Below the pieces are notes generated by a model that searched no databases, was not told the DNA's origin, and worked only from the letters and a program-made list of their open reading frames with translations. Both the position numbers and the translations under genes were made by a program. A stretch of 64,000 bases of DNA from Streptomyces camelliae (GTDB taxonomy: Bacteria > Actinomycetota > Actinomycetes > Streptomycetales > Streptomycetaceae), in NCBI RefSeq assembly GCF_027625935.1, contig NZ_CP115300.1, positions 7,254,001 to 7,318,000 of the forward strand, in the 5' to 3' direction. Shown here one piece after another: positions 31,942-42,882 of the stretch (the first letter of the stretch is position 1; the number at the start of each line of letters is the position of its first letter).

Positions 31942-32937
31942 TCAGTCCTCCGAGTCGCCCTCGTCGTCGGCCTCTCCGCCGGAGGCATCGGCATCGGGCT
32001 TCGGCGGCTTCGGCGGCCTGCTCTTCCCGCTGGGGTTGTCCCGCAGCCACGAGCCCGTGTCCGTGCCGTCCGCCGTGGCGTGGCCGCCCGGCGGGTTCAC
32101 GTCCCGGCGCCGTAGGTACCGCTCGAACTCGCGGGCGATCGCCTCGCCCGACGCCTCCGGCAGCTCCGCGGTGTCCCGGGCCTCCTCCAGCGTCTGCACG
32201 TACTCGGCGACCTCGCTGTCCTCGGCGGCCAGCTGGTCCACGCCCACCTGCCAGGCGCGCGCGTCCTCGGGCAGCTCGCCCTGCGGGATGCGCAGGTCCA
32301 GCAGGTCCTCCAGCCGGTTGAGCAGCGCCAGCGTGGCCTTGGGGTTGGGCGGCTGGGAGACGTAGTGCGGTACGGCCGCCCACAGCGACACCGCCGGGAC
32401 GCCCGCGTGCGTGCACGCCTCCTGCAGGACGCCGACGATGCCCGTCGGGCCCTCGTACTTGGTCTCCTCCAGGTCCATCCGCTGGGCCAGGTCCGGGTCG
32501 GACGTGACCCCGCTGACCGGCACCGGACGCGTGTGCGGGGTGTCACCGAGCAGGGCGCCCAGGATGACCACCAGCTCCACGCCCAGTTCGTGCGCGAAGC
32601 CCAGCAGTTCGTTGCAGAACGAGCGCCAGCGCATGGACGGTTCGATGCCGCGGACCAGCACCAGGTCGCGCGGCTTCTCGCCGCCGACGCGGACCACCGA
32701 CAGCCGGGTCGTCGGCCATGTGATCTTGCGCACGCCGCCGTCCATGAACACCGTGGGACGGTTCACCTGGAAGTCGTAGTAGTCCTCGGCGTCCAGCGCC
32801 GCGAACACCTCGCCCTTGAACTCGCGTTCCAGATGCGCGACCGCCGTGGAGGCGGCGTCACCGGCATCGTTCCAGCCCTCGAACGCGGCCACCATGACTG
32901 GGTCGATCAGCTCGGGAACCCCCTCCAGCTCGATCAC
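31942..32937 (-). CDS. PAC2 family protein (proteasome-assembly-chaperone-like fold)
   Basis: This is a 331-residue protein. The N-terminal two thirds is a PAC2 domain: VAAFEGWNDAGDAASTAV, the DYYDFQVNRP segment, and LGALLGDTPHTRPVPVSG. The last 60 residues are disordered and charged (SGKSRPPKPPKPDADASGGEADDE). In eukaryotes PAC2 assists 20S proteasome assembly; whether the actinobacterial proteins touch the PrcA/PrcB proteasome encoded about 24 kb away is unproven. The GTG at 32935-32937 has GGAAGGAGGCACTGG before it, an excellent ribosome site. It converges on mshC. Confidence 0.88.
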   Translation of the reverse strand: MIELEGVPELIDPVMVAAFEGWNDAGDAASTAVAHLEREFKGEVFAALDAEDYYDFQVNRPTVFMDGGVRKITWPTTRLSVVRVGGEKPRDLVLVRGIEPSMRWRSFCNELLGFAHELGVELVVILGALLGDTPHTRPVPVSGVTSDPDLAQRMDLEETKYEGPTGIVGVLQEACTHAGVPAVSLWAAVPHYVSQPPNPKATLALLNRLEDLLDLRIPQGELPEDARAWQVGVDQLAAEDSEVAEYVQTLEEARDTAELPEASGEAIAREFERYLRRRDVNPPGGHATADGTDTGSWLRDNPSGKSRPPKPPKPDADASGGEADDEGDSED

Positions 32938-33080
32938 CCAGTGCCTCCTTCCGACGTGCCCTCGCTTGACTCACCAACCTTACGGCGTCCGGCGGGGGCG
33001 CCCGCAGCCCCCTTGCACGGGGGAGTGAACGGATCACTGCCCCGATCGTCAGTGCGGAACACCCCTGGTTCGCCGGGACC

Positions 33081-33752
33081 TCACAGCGTGCTGCGCAGCC
33101 ACTGCTCCACACTCGCGATGTGCACGGTCGCCCAGGAACGGGCCGTCTCCGCGTCGCGGTCGCGCAGGGCGGCCAGGATCGCCCGGTGCTCGCGCAGGGT
33201 GCGGCCGACGGCGTCCTCCTGGGTCAGGCCCCGCCAGATCCGGGCCCGGGTGGTCGGGCCGGACAGGCTGTCCAGCAGCGAGCACAGCACCGAGTTGCCG
33301 GCGGCCCGTGCGATGCCGCCGTGGAACTCCAGGTCGGCGGCGACCAGTTCCTCCACCGAGGGCTCGGCGCCCAGCGCGTCCAACCGGGCCGACAGGGCGT
33401 CGAGTTGCTGCTCACTGATCCGGGACGCGGCCATCGCCGTCGCGGCCGGCTCCAGGATGCGGCGCACCGCGAGGAACTCCAGCACGGTGTCGTCGCGGTG
33501 GAAGTCGACGACGAAGCTCATCGCCTCCAGCAGCAACTGCGGGTCCAGGCTGGTGACATAGGTGCCGTCGCCCTGGCGCACGTCCAGGATCCGGATCAGC
33601 GACAGGGCCCGTACGGCCTCCCGCAGCGAGTTGCGCGACAGCCCCAGCGCGGCGGCGAGTTCGCTCTCCTTGGGCAGCCGGTCGCCGGGCCGCAGCGCAC
33701 CGGAGACGATCATGTCCTTGATCTTCTCGATCGCCTCGTCGGTGACTGCCAT
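33081..33752 (-). CDS. FadR/GntR-family transcriptional regulator
   Basis: This is a 223-residue regulator with an N-terminal winged helix (LPKESELAAALGLSRNSLREAVRALSLI, about residues 26-53) and a C-terminal FCD domain (DLEFHGGIARAAGN, REHRAILAALRDRD), where Asp and His residues would hold a metal. The ATG at 33750-33752 follows GGAGGCCGGTC. It lies downstream of glpD on the same strand but behind a hairpin, so it probably has its own promoter. A perfect-arm palindrome at 33785-33797 is a likely self-operator. The effector is unknown; sugar acids are usual for the family. Confidence 0.87.
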   Translation of the reverse strand: MAVTDEAIEKIKDMIVSGALRPGDRLPKESELAAALGLSRNSLREAVRALSLIRILDVRQGDGTYVTSLDPQLLLEAMSFVVDFHRDDTVLEFLAVRRILEPAATAMAASRISEQQLDALSARLDALGAEPSVEELVAADLEFHGGIARAAGNSVLCSLLDSLSGPTTRARIWRGLTQEDAVGRTLREHRAILAALRDRDAETARSWATVHIASVEQWLRSTL

Positions 33753-33784
33753 GACCGGCCTCCTGTCGCCCGCGCCCTGCCCCG

Positions 33785-33797
33785 GACATCGGATGTC
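33785..33797. promoter_or_regulatory. Palindrome GACATC-G-GATGTC upstream of the FadR-type gene
   Basis: Perfect 6-bp arms around one base, 33 bases upstream of the start codon. It is the right size and place for an autoregulatory GntR-family operator. Confidence 0.5.
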
Positions 33798-33814
33798 TCA
33801 GCACAGTACGCGAC

Positions 33815-33846
33815 AGGGGCGGCCCCACCGGAGTGGAACCGCCCCT
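33815..33846 (-). terminator. Terminator after glpD
   Basis: AGGGGCGG (33815-33822) pairs with CCGCCCCT (33839-33846), with an inner CCAC/GTGG stem and CGGA loop. On the minus strand it lies just past the glpD stop. Confidence 0.65.
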
Positions 33847-33860
33847 CTGCCCTGCCAGGG

Positions 33861-35477
33861 TCACTTCTTGTCGAGCACGTCCTGGACCTTCGCGCGGACC
33901 TCGTCCGTGGCCAGGCCCCGGATCGTCAGCGTCGTACGGCGGCGCAGCACGTCGTCCGCCGTCTCGGCCCACTCGTGGTCGCGGGCCCAGACGACCTGCG
34001 CCCAGATCTCCGGGGCGTCCGGGTGGACGCGCTCGGCGAGCTCCGGGTTCTCGTTCGCCAGGCGGGCGATGTCGAAGGCCAGGGAGCCGTAGTGGGTGGC
34101 CAGGTGCTTCGCGGTGTCCGCCGCCATGCGCGGGCCCGGGGCCGGGTGGTCCACCAGCAGCCGGTGCGCGACCGCGCGGGGGTTGGCGACGCCGGGCAGC
34201 GGGAGCTTCTTCGGCAGCGAGGAGATCGGCTCGAAGTCGTCGCCGAGCGGGTGACCCGGCAGCGCCTCCAGCTTCTGCATGACCGTACGGCCGATGTGCC
34301 GGAAGGTGGTCCACTTGCCGCCGGCGACGGACAGCATGCCGCCCTTGCCCTCGGTCACCACGGTCTCGCGCTTGGCCTTGGCGGTGTCACCGGGGCCGCC
34401 CGGCAGCACCCGCAGACCGGCGAAGGCGTAGGTGATCAGGTCGCGCTGGAGCTGCTGGTCCCGGACGGAGAACGCGGCCTCGTCCAGGATCTGGGCTATG
34501 TCCTTGTCGTTGACCGCGACGTCCGCCGGGTCGCCCTCGTACTCCTCGTCGGTGGTGCCGAGCAGCAGCATGTCCTCCCAGGGGAGGGCGAAGGTGATCC
34601 GGTACTTGTCGATCGGGGTCGCCAGCGCGGCCTTCCACGGGGAGGTGCGCTTGAGGACCAGGTGCGCGCCCTTGGACAGACGGATGGACGGGGCCGCGTT
34701 CGGGTCCTCCATCCTGCGCAGGTGGTCGACCCACGGGCCGGTCGCGTTCAGCACCAGGCGGGCGTTGACGCCGAACTCCTCGCCGGACAGGCGGTCCTTC
34801 AGGTCGGCGCCCGTCACCCGGCCCTGGGTGCAGCGCAGGCCGGTGACCTCGGCGTGGTTGAGGACGACCGCACCCGCCTCGACGGCCGCGCGGACCGTCA
34901 TCAGCGCCATGCGCGCGTCGTTCATCTGGTCGTCGCCGTACACGGCCACGGCCTTGAGGTTCTCGGTACGCAGCTCGGGCACGTCCTGCGCCGCCTTGGC
35001 GGGGGAGAGCAGGTGGCCGACGCCGTCGCCGAACGCGGAGAGCGCGGAGTAGGCGAAGACGCCCGCGCCGAGCTTCGCCGCGCCGTGCGGCCCGCCCTTG
35101 TACACGGGGAGGTAGAAGGTGAGCGGGTTCGCCAGGTGGGGGGCCACCTGACGGGAGACCGCACGGCGCTCGAAGTGGTTCTCCGCCACCAGCTTCACCG
35201 CGCCGGTCTGCAGGTAGCGCAGACCGCCGTGGAGCAGCTTGGAGGAGGCGGAGGAGGTGGCACCGGCGAAGTCGCCGGAGTCGACCAGCGCCACCCTCAG
35301 GCCGGACTGCGCGGCGTGCCAGGCGGTGGAGATGCCCAGGATGCCGCCGCCGATCACCAGAAGGTCGTACGACGCCTTGGAGAGCTGCTCCCTGGTCTCG
35401 GCCCGGCTCGGGTTGGAGCCGGAGGCCGGGTGCGTCCCCAGGGCAGGCACGGAACTCAGGGTGGACTGACTGGTCAT
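33861..35477 (-). CDS. glpD: Aerobic glycerol-3-phosphate dehydrogenase
   Basis: This is a 538-residue FAD enzyme. The dinucleotide-binding motif DLLVIGGGILGIST lies at about residues 38-51, and the family signatures SSKLLHGGLRYLQ and GGKWTTFRHIG are intact. It oxidises glycerol 3-phosphate to dihydroxyacetone phosphate and passes electrons to menaquinone at the membrane. It is the last gene of the glpF-glpK-glpD operon, 41 bases after glpK. The ATG at 35475-35477 has GAGGAG upstream. Its control should be through GylR and the glpF promoter. Confidence 0.95.
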   Translation of the reverse strand: MTSQSTLSSVPALGTHPASGSNPSRAETREQLSKASYDLLVIGGGILGISTAWHAAQSGLRVALVDSGDFAGATSSASSKLLHGGLRYLQTGAVKLVAENHFERRAVSRQVAPHLANPLTFYLPVYKGGPHGAAKLGAGVFAYSALSAFGDGVGHLLSPAKAAQDVPELRTENLKAVAVYGDDQMNDARMALMTVRAAVEAGAVVLNHAEVTGLRCTQGRVTGADLKDRLSGEEFGVNARLVLNATGPWVDHLRRMEDPNAAPSIRLSKGAHLVLKRTSPWKAALATPIDKYRITFALPWEDMLLLGTTDEEYEGDPADVAVNDKDIAQILDEAAFSVRDQQLQRDLITYAFAGLRVLPGGPGDTAKAKRETVVTEGKGGMLSVAGGKWTTFRHIGRTVMQKLEALPGHPLGDDFEPISSLPKKLPLPGVANPRAVAHRLLVDHPAPGPRMAADTAKHLATHYGSLAFDIARLANENPELAERVHPDAPEIWAQVVWARDHEWAETADDVLRRRTTLTIRGLATDEVRAKVQDVLDKK

Positions 35478-35518
35478 GTCGGGTACTTACTCCTCGTCAG
35501 AGCTGTCGTGGGGGCAGC

Positions 35519-37057
<1,539 letters not shown>

Positions 37058-37120
37058 TGTGTGCTCCTGAAAGATCCGTGGTGAGGGGCGGTACGTACGG
37101 CGCGTGCTGCGAGGCGTGTG

Positions 37121-37915
37121 CTAGGCGAAGGCGACGTTGTAGATGCCTGCGGCGATAGCGGCGCCGATCAGCGGGCCGACCACCGGGATCCAGGCGTAGC
37201 TCCAGTCGGAACCGCCCTTGTTGGGCAGCGGCAGTAGGGCGTGCACGATGCGCGGGCCCAGGTCGCGGGCCGGGTTGATCGCGTAGCCCGTCGGGCCGCC
37301 GAGCGACAGACCGATCGACACCACCACGAGCGCGGTGACCAGTCCGCCGAGGACACCGAGGCCGTTGCCCTTGTCGTTCAGGCCCTGCGTGAGGACCGCG
37401 AGGATCAGCACCACGGTGCCGATGATCTCCGTGGCGAGGTTCTGCGCCACGTTCCGGATCTCCGGGCCGGTGGAGAAGATGCCGAGGACCGGGCCGGCGC
37501 CCGTCTCCTGGGCCTCGACGGCCTTGGCCGCCGTGTCCTGGGCGCCCGGACCGCCGACGATCTCCTTGTCGGTCAGGTGGGCGTGGAACTGGCCGTAGTA
37601 GGCGACCCACACCAGGGCCGCGCCGATCATCGCGCCGAGCAGCTGGCCGGCGAGATAGACCGGGACGTTGCTCCAGTCGCTGTTCTTGATGGCAAGGGCG
37701 ACGGTGACGGCGGGGTTGAGGTGCGCACCGGAGAGGGGTCCGGAGATGTATACGGCCGTCAGAACGGCGAAGCCCCACCCGAAGGTGATGGCGAGCCAAC
37801 CGGCGTTACGGGCCTTGGAGGCCTTGAGCGTGACGGCCGCGCAGACGCCGCCGCCGAGCAGGATGAGTATGGCGGTACCGATGGTCTCGCCGATGAAGAT
37901 GTCGGAGCTGGACAC
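37121..37915 (-). CDS. glpF: Glycerol facilitator (MIP/aquaglyceroporin family)
   Basis: This is a 264-residue channel protein with about six membrane segments. The two NPA-type half-helices are [13 protein letters not shown] and [13 protein letters not shown]; the second, with Asp after NPAR, is the glycerol-conducting type. A loop insertion around residues 115-145 is longer than in E. coli GlpF. It lets glycerol diffuse in and is the first gene of the operon. The GTG at 37913-37915 has AAAGGAGTCGCGG upstream. The 346-base upstream region holds a GylR-type operator. Confidence 0.94.
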   Translation of the reverse strand: MSSSDIFIGETIGTAILILLGGGVCAAVTLKASKARNAGWLAITFGWGFAVLTAVYISGPLSGAHLNPAVTVALAIKNSDWSNVPVYLAGQLLGAMIGAALVWVAYYGQFHAHLTDKEIVGGPGAQDTAAKAVEAQETGAGPVLGIFSTGPEIRNVAQNLATEIIGTVVLILAVLTQGLNDKGNGLGVLGGLVTALVVVSIGLSLGGPTGYAINPARDLGPRIVHALLPLPNKGGSDWSYAWIPVVGPLIGAAIAAGIYNVAFA

Positions 37916-38045
37916 CCGCGACTCCTTTGTCCTTCGTCCAGGGTTGGCCGAACCCCGGGTCCCACCGGGGGTTCAGGCGCCCTCGGGGGTGAGAGCGATG
38001 CCGGCCCTTGGCGTTGTCACACTCTAGCGCGTATTGCCGGTAGGT

Positions 38046-38062
38046 GTTCGACAATGCCGACC
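38046..38062. promoter_or_regulatory. GylR-type operator upstream of glpF
   Basis: GTTCGACAATGCCGACC is a near-palindrome that matches the site upstream of gylR (39138-39154) at 14 of 17 positions; together they read GTTCGRCAATGYCGAMC. GylR is the IclR-type repressor encoded next door. Confidence 0.65.
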
Positions 38063-38209
38063 GATGGACGGGAGTCTTGCTTCGGCCTTACGCGTGCGTC
38101 AAGGGTTCTGTTATCGAAAACAGGATCGTTATTGATCGCATCCAGCTATCACTCTTCGAGTGCAGTCGTGAGCTCTTGTCCGATATGTCCACTTCAGGGT
38201 AGGGCGAGA

Positions 38210-38235
38210 ACCGGAACGCCGCCCGGCGTTCCGGT
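38210..38235 (-). terminator. Terminator of gylR
   Basis: Perfect 12-bp arms (38210-38221 with 38224-38235) lie 26 bases beyond the gylR stop on the minus strand. The loop would be only a few bases. Confidence 0.65.
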
Positions 38236-38261
38236 CAACCCCCAGTAGGGAGAACGGGCGC

Positions 38262-39026
38262 TCAGAACCGTCCCGCGCCCAGGTCCCTGGAGACCGCGCG
38301 GGCGCAGTCGCGCACCGCCGCGATCAGCTCGGGCCGCAGCTCGCCGTCCGGGCGCAGCCGCTCCACGGCGCCGGTGATACCGACCGCACCCACGGGCATC
38401 CGGCGCCGGTCGTGGATGGGCGCGGCGATGGACGCCACGCCCTCCCAGGTCTCCTCCACGTCGGCCGCGTACCCACGCGCGCGCGTGAGGTCGAGGAGAT
38501 GCTCGAAGTCGTCCCAGTCGGACACCGTGCGGTCCGTGAAGGCCTTCCGCTCGGTCTCCAGCGCCTCGCTGTGCGCCACCGGGTCGTACGCCGAGAGCAC
38601 CTTGCCCAGCGCCGTGGAGTGCAGCGGCTGCATGGCGCCGATCTCCAGCACCTGCCGGCTGTCGTCGGGCCGGAAGACGTGGTGCACGATCAGCACGCCC
38701 TGCTGGTGCAGGACGCCCAGATAGACGCTCTCCCCGCTGGAGCGGGCCAGGTCGTCGGTCCACACCAGGGCCCGCGCCCGCAGTTCGTGCACGTCCAGAT
38801 AGGTCGTGCCGAGGCGGAGCAGCTCCGCGCCCAGCTGATAGCGCCCGGAGGTGTCGTCCTGCTCGACGAAACCCTCCTGCTGGAGGGTGCGCAGGATGCC
38901 GTGGGCCGTGCCCTTGGCGAGGCCCAGCGACGAGGCGATGTCCGACAGGCCCAGCCTGCGCTCGCCACCCGCGAGCAGCCGTAGCATCGCGGCCGCCCGT
39001 TCGAGCGACTGGATGTTCCGTGCCAT
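38262..39026 (-). CDS. gylR: IclR-family glycerol operon repressor GylR
   Basis: This is a 254-residue regulator. The N-terminal winged helix (LGLSDIASSLGLAKGTAHGILRTLQQEGFV, about residues 25-55) and the C-terminal IclR effector domain (GVASIAAPIHDRRRMPVGAVGITG) are complete. It is almost the same sequence as I remember for S. coelicolor GylR, which represses itself and the gyl operon until glycerol 3-phosphate is present. The ATG at 39024-39026 gives the family's standard start MARNIQSLERAAAML. A long in-frame upstream extension is not needed. Confidence 0.95.
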   Translation of the reverse strand: MARNIQSLERAAAMLRLLAGGERRLGLSDIASSLGLAKGTAHGILRTLQQEGFVEQDDTSGRYQLGAELLRLGTTYLDVHELRARALVWTDDLARSSGESVYLGVLHQQGVLIVHHVFRPDDSRQVLEIGAMQPLHSTALGKVLSAYDPVAHSEALETERKAFTDRTVSDWDDFEHLLDLTRARGYAADVEETWEGVASIAAPIHDRRRMPVGAVGITGAVERLRPDGELRPELIAAVRDCARAVSRDLGAGRF

Positions 39027-39366
39027 CGCCGTCCTGCCTCCGTCCCCTTCGACTGCCGACGAACCTCCGGCGAACGCCGCCGTGCCGTCGGCCGGTGCCG
39101 ACCGCGTCGGCACCGTGTTCATGTCCTGCTACCCAGCGTTCGGCAATGTCGAACACTACCGGTCCATGCCGACCTCCCGCTAATGGTCGGTCGACACCTG
39201 TTACATCACACGTGGCCCGAGTGTGACGCGAGCGCCACCCGAGTCCGCCTCGTGGACGCCGCTGCCCATCCAAGCCGACCGCCGGTTACTCTGACGCCGT
39301 GCGGCATCCCGCCGGTACACCGGGACACCGCAAAGCCGACAGCCGTCGCACTTAGGGAGCCCCTTC
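39027..39366. promoter_or_regulatory. Divergent gylR-metH intergenic region
   Basis: The gap holds the gylR operator (39138-39154) on the left and the metH promoter on the right, where TACTCT (39295-39300) is a possible -10. I looked for a cobalamin or SAM riboswitch in front of metH and found none of the usual conserved boxes. No supported gene. Confidence 0.4.
39138..39154. promoter_or_regulatory. GylR-type operator upstream of gylR
   Basis: GTTCGGCAATGTCGAAC is palindromic at all but the central and one flanking pair, lies 112 bases before the gylR start, and matches the site upstream of glpF. Extended similarity (CCGGTAG-TGTTCGACA, minus strand) continues beyond the 17 bases. Confidence 0.65.
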
Positions 39367-42300
39367 ATGGCCTCGTTGCCGCCGTCCCCTTCCGCCGACA
39401 GCCGGACCCGGGTGTCCGCGCTCCGAGAGGCGCTCGCCACCCGTGTGGTGGTCGCCGACGGAGCCATGGGCACCATGCTCCAGGCCCAGGAACCCACGCT
39501 CGACGACTTCCAGCAGCTTGAGGGCTGCAACGAGATTCTCAACCTGACCCGCCCCGACATCGTGCGCTCGGTGCACGAGGCGTACTTCTCGGTGGGCGTC
39601 GACTGCGTCGAAACCAACACCTTCGGCGCCAACCACGCGGCGATGGCGGAGTACGAGATCGCCGACCGCGTCCACGAACTGTCCGAGGCCGGCGCCCGCA
39701 TCGCCCGCGAGGTGGCCGACGAGTTCTTCGCCGGGGACGGCCGCCGGCGCTGGGTCCTCGGCTCCATCGGCCCCGGCACCAAGCTGCCCACCCTCGGCCA
39801 CATCGGCTACACCGTCCTCCGGGACGGCTTCCAGGCGAACGCCGAGGGCCTGCTGACGGGCGGCGCCGACGCCCTGATCGTGGAGACCACCCAGGACCTC
39901 CTGCAGACCAAGGCCTCCGTGCTGGGTGCCCGGCGCGCGATGGAGCGCCTCGGCGTGGACGTCCCGCTGCTGGTGTCCATGGCCTTCGAGACCACCGGCA
40001 CCATGCTGCTGGGCTCGGAGATCGGCGCGGCCCTGACGGCACTGGAGCCGCTGGGCATCGACATGATCGGCCTGAACTGCTCGACGGGCCCGGCCGAGAT
40101 GAGCGAGCACCTGCGCTACCTCACCCGGCACTCCCGCATCCCCCTGCTGTGCATGCCGAACGCGGGCCTGCCGGTGCTGACCAAGGACGGCGCCCACTTC
40201 CCGCTCGGCCCCGAGGGGCTGGCCGAGGCCCAGGAGAACTTCGTACGGGACTACGGCCTCTCCCTGATCGGCGGCTGCTGCGGCACCACCCCCGAGCACC
40301 TGCGTCAGGTGGTCGAGCGCGTCCAGGGCGTGACCCCGCCCGCGCGCGACCCGCGCCCCGAGCCGGGCGCGGCCTCGCTCTACCAGACCGTCCCGTTCCG
40401 TCAGGACACCTCCTACCTGGCGATCGGCGAGCGGACGAACGCGAACGGGTCGAAGAAGTTCCGTGAGGCCATGCTGGAGGCCCGCTGGGACGACTGTGTG
40501 GAGATGGCGCGCGAGCAGATCCGCGAGGGCGCGCACATGCTGGACCTGTGCGTGGACTACGTCGGCCGGGACGGCGTGGCCGACATGGAGGAGCTGGCCG
40601 GGCGCTTCGCGACCGCGTCCACGCTGCCGATCGTGCTGGACTCCACCGAGGTCGACGTCATCCAGGCCGGCCTGGAGAAGCTCGGCGGCCGCGCCGTGAT
40701 CAACTCGGTGAACTACGAGGACGGCGACGGCCCGGAGTCCCGCTTCGCACGCGTGACCAAGCTGGCGCAGGAGCACGGTGCCGCGCTGATCGCGCTCACG
40801 ATCGACGAGGAGGGCCAGGCCCGCACCCCCGAGAAGAAGGTGGAGATCGCCGAGCGGCTGATCGCCGACCTGACCGGGAACTGGGGCATCCATGAGTCGG
40901 ACATCCTCATCGACACCCTGACCTTCACCATCTGTACCGGTCAGGAGGAGTCCCGCAAGGACGGCATCGCCACCATCGAAGCCATCCGGGAACTCAAGCG
41001 CCGCCACCCCGAGGTCCAGACCACCCTCGGCCTGTCGAACATCTCCTTCGGCCTGAACCCGGCCGCCCGCATCCTGCTCAACTCCGTCTTCCTGGACGAG
41101 TGCGTCAAGGCGGGCCTGGACTCGGCGATCGTCCACGCGTCGAAGATCCTGCCGATCGCCAGGTTCAGCGAGGAAGAGGTGCAGACGGCCCTCGACCTGA
41201 TCCACGACCGGCGCAGCGAGGGCTACGACCCCCTGCAGAAGCTCATGCAGCTCTTCGAGGGCGCCACCGCCAAGTCGCTGAAGGCCGGCAAGGCCGAGGA
41301 GCTGGCCGCCCTCCCGCTGGAGGAGCGCCTCAAGCGCAGGATCATCGACGGTGAACGCAACGGCCTGGAAGCCGACCTGGACGAGGCCCTCGTCGACCGT
41401 CCGGCTCTGGACATCGTCAACGAGACCCTCCTGGACGGCATGAAGGTCGTCGGTGAACTCTTCGGCTCCGGCCAGATGCAGCTGCCGTTCGTGCTGCAGT
41501 CCGCCGAGGTGATGAAGGCTGCCGTGGCCTACCTCGAACCGCACATGGAGAAGTCGGACGCCGAGGGCAAGGGCACCATCGTGCTGGCGACCGTGCGCGG
41601 CGACGTGCACGACATCGGCAAGAACCTGGTCGACATCATCCTGTCCAACAACGGCTACAACGTCGTCAACCTGGGCATCAAGCAGCCCGTCTCCGCGATC
41701 CTGGAGGCGGCCGAGGAGCACCGGGCCGACGTGATCGGCATGTCCGGTCTGCTGGTGAAGTCCACGGTGATCATGAAGGAGAACCTGGAGGAGCTGAACC
41801 AGCGCGGCCTGGCCGCACGCTTCCCGGTCATCCTCGGTGGCGCCGCCCTGACCCGCGCCTATGTCGAGCAGGACCTGCACGAGCTCTACGAGGGCGAGGT
41901 CCGCTACGCCCGTGACGCCTTCGAGGGCCTGCGGCTGATGGACGCCCTGATCGGCGTCAAGCGCGGGGTCCCCGGAGCCAAGCTGCCCGAGCTCAAGCAG
42001 CGCCGGGTGCGTGCCGCGGCCGCCGTCGAGGTCGAGGAGCGGCCCGAGGAGGGCCACGTCCGCTCCGACGTCGCCACCGACAACCCCGTGCCGACCCCGC
42101 CGTTCTGGGACACCCGGATCGTCAAGGGCATCCAGCTCAAGGAGTACGCGAGCTGGCTGGACGAGGGCGCCCTCTTCAAGGGCCAGTGGGGGCTCAAGCA
42201 GGCCCGCACCGGCGAGGGACCGTCGTACGAGGACCTGGTGGAGAGCGAGGGACGCCCGCGGCTGCGCGGTCTGCTGGACCGGCTCCAGACGGAGAACCTC

Positions 42301-42882
42301 CTCGAAGCGGCCGTCGTCTACGGCTACTTCCCCTGTGTCTCCAAGGACGACGACCTGATCATCCTGGACGAGCGGGGCAACGAACGCACCCGGTTCACCT
42401 TCCCGCGCCAGCGCCGGGGCCGCCGGCTGTGCCTGGCCGACTTCTTCCGCCCGGAGGAGTCGGGGGAGACGGACGTCGTCGGCCTCCAGGTCGTCACCGT
42501 CGGCTCCCGCATCGGCGAGGAGACGGCCAAGCTGTTCGAGGCCAACTCCTACCGTGACTACCTCGAACTGCACGGCCTGTCCGTGCAGTTGGCGGAGGCG
42601 CTCGCCGAGTACTGGCACGCCCGCGTCCGCAGCGAGCTGGGCTTCGCCGGCGAGGACCCGGCCGAGATCGAGGACATGTTCGCCCTGAAGTACCGGGGCG
42701 CCCGCTTCTCGCTCGGCTACGGCGCCTGCCCGAACCTGGAGGACCGCGCGAAGATCGCCGAGCTGCTCCAGCCGGAGCGGATCGGGGTCCACCTGTCCGA
42801 GGAGTTCCAGCTGCACCCCGAGCAGTCCACGGACGCGATCGTCATCCACCACCCGGAGGCGAAGTACTTCAACGCCCGCTGA
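39367..42882 (+). CDS. metH: Cobalamin-dependent methionine synthase
   Basis: This is a 1171-residue multidomain enzyme. In order: homocysteine-binding barrel (zinc cysteines in LNCSTGP and GGCCGTTPEH, to about residue 330), pterin-binding barrel (AIGERTNANGSKKF onward), the cobalamin cap and Rossmann domains (DVHDIGKN, with the cobalt-ligand histidine, near residue 748; GMSGLLVKST) and the C-terminal S-adenosylmethionine activation domain ending in EAKYFNAR. It moves the methyl group of methyltetrahydrofolate to homocysteine. The ATG follows AGGGAGCCCCTTC. Divergent from gylR; a short hairpin overlaps its stop. Confidence 0.97.
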   Translation: MASLPPSPSADSRTRVSALREALATRVVVADGAMGTMLQAQEPTLDDFQQLEGCNEILNLTRPDIVRSVHEAYFSVGVDCVETNTFGANHAAMAEYEIADRVHELSEAGARIAREVADEFFAGDGRRRWVLGSIGPGTKLPTLGHIGYTVLRDGFQANAEGLLTGGADALIVETTQDLLQTKASVLGARRAMERLGVDVPLLVSMAFETTGTMLLGSEIGAALTALEPLGIDMIGLNCSTGPAEMSEHLRYLTRHSRIPLLCMPNAGLPVLTKDGAHFPLGPEGLAEAQENFVRDYGLSLIGGCCGTTPEHLRQVVERVQGVTPPARDPRPEPGAASLYQTVPFRQDTSYLAIGERTNANGSKKFREAMLEARWDDCVEMAREQIREGAHMLDLCVDYVGRDGVADMEELAGRFATASTLPIVLDSTEVDVIQAGLEKLGGRAVINSVNYEDGDGPESRFARVTKLAQEHGAALIALTIDEEGQARTPEKKVEIAERLIADLTGNWGIHESDILIDTLTFTICTGQEESRKDGIATIEAIRELKRRHPEVQTTLGLSNISFGLNPAARILLNSVFLDECVKAGLDSAIVHASKILPIARFSEEEVQTALDLIHDRRSEGYDPLQKLMQLFEGATAKSLKAGKAEELAALPLEERLKRRIIDGERNGLEADLDEALVDRPALDIVNETLLDGMKVVGELFGSGQMQLPFVLQSAEVMKAAVAYLEPHMEKSDAEGKGTIVLATVRGDVHDIGKNLVDIILSNNGYNVVNLGIKQPVSAILEAAEEHRADVIGMSGLLVKSTVIMKENLEELNQRGLAARFPVILGGAALTRAYVEQDLHELYEGEVRYARDAFEGLRLMDALIGVKRGVPGAKLPELKQRRVRAAAAVEVEERPEEGHVRSDVATDNPVPTPPFWDTRIVKGIQLKEYASWLDEGALFKGQWGLKQARTGEGPSYEDLVESEGRPRLRGLLDRLQTENLLEAAVVYGYFPCVSKDDDLIILDERGNERTRFTFPRQRRGRRLCLADFFRPEESGETDVVGLQVVTVGSRIGEETAKLFEANSYRDYLELHGLSVQLAEALAEYWHARVRSELGFAGEDPAEIEDMFALKYRGARFSLGYGACPNLEDRAKIAELLQPERIGVHLSEEFQLHPEQSTDAIVIHHPEAKYFNAR

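Larger units (their letters stand above)
37916..38261. promoter_or_regulatory. gylR-glpF intergenic region: gyl promoter and regulatory sites
   Basis: Besides the operator-like site at 38046-38062 and the gylR terminator at 38210-38235, this gap contains the imperfect palindrome CTGTTATCGAAAACAG (near 38107-38122) and an AT-rich stretch to about 38155 that is unusual for this genome. The glpF promoter should lie here. No supported coding sequence. Confidence 0.5.

Noticed and set aside
39027..39366. Cobalamin or SAM riboswitch before metH
   Set aside because: None of the conserved boxes is visible, and the region is explained by gylR and metH promoter elements.
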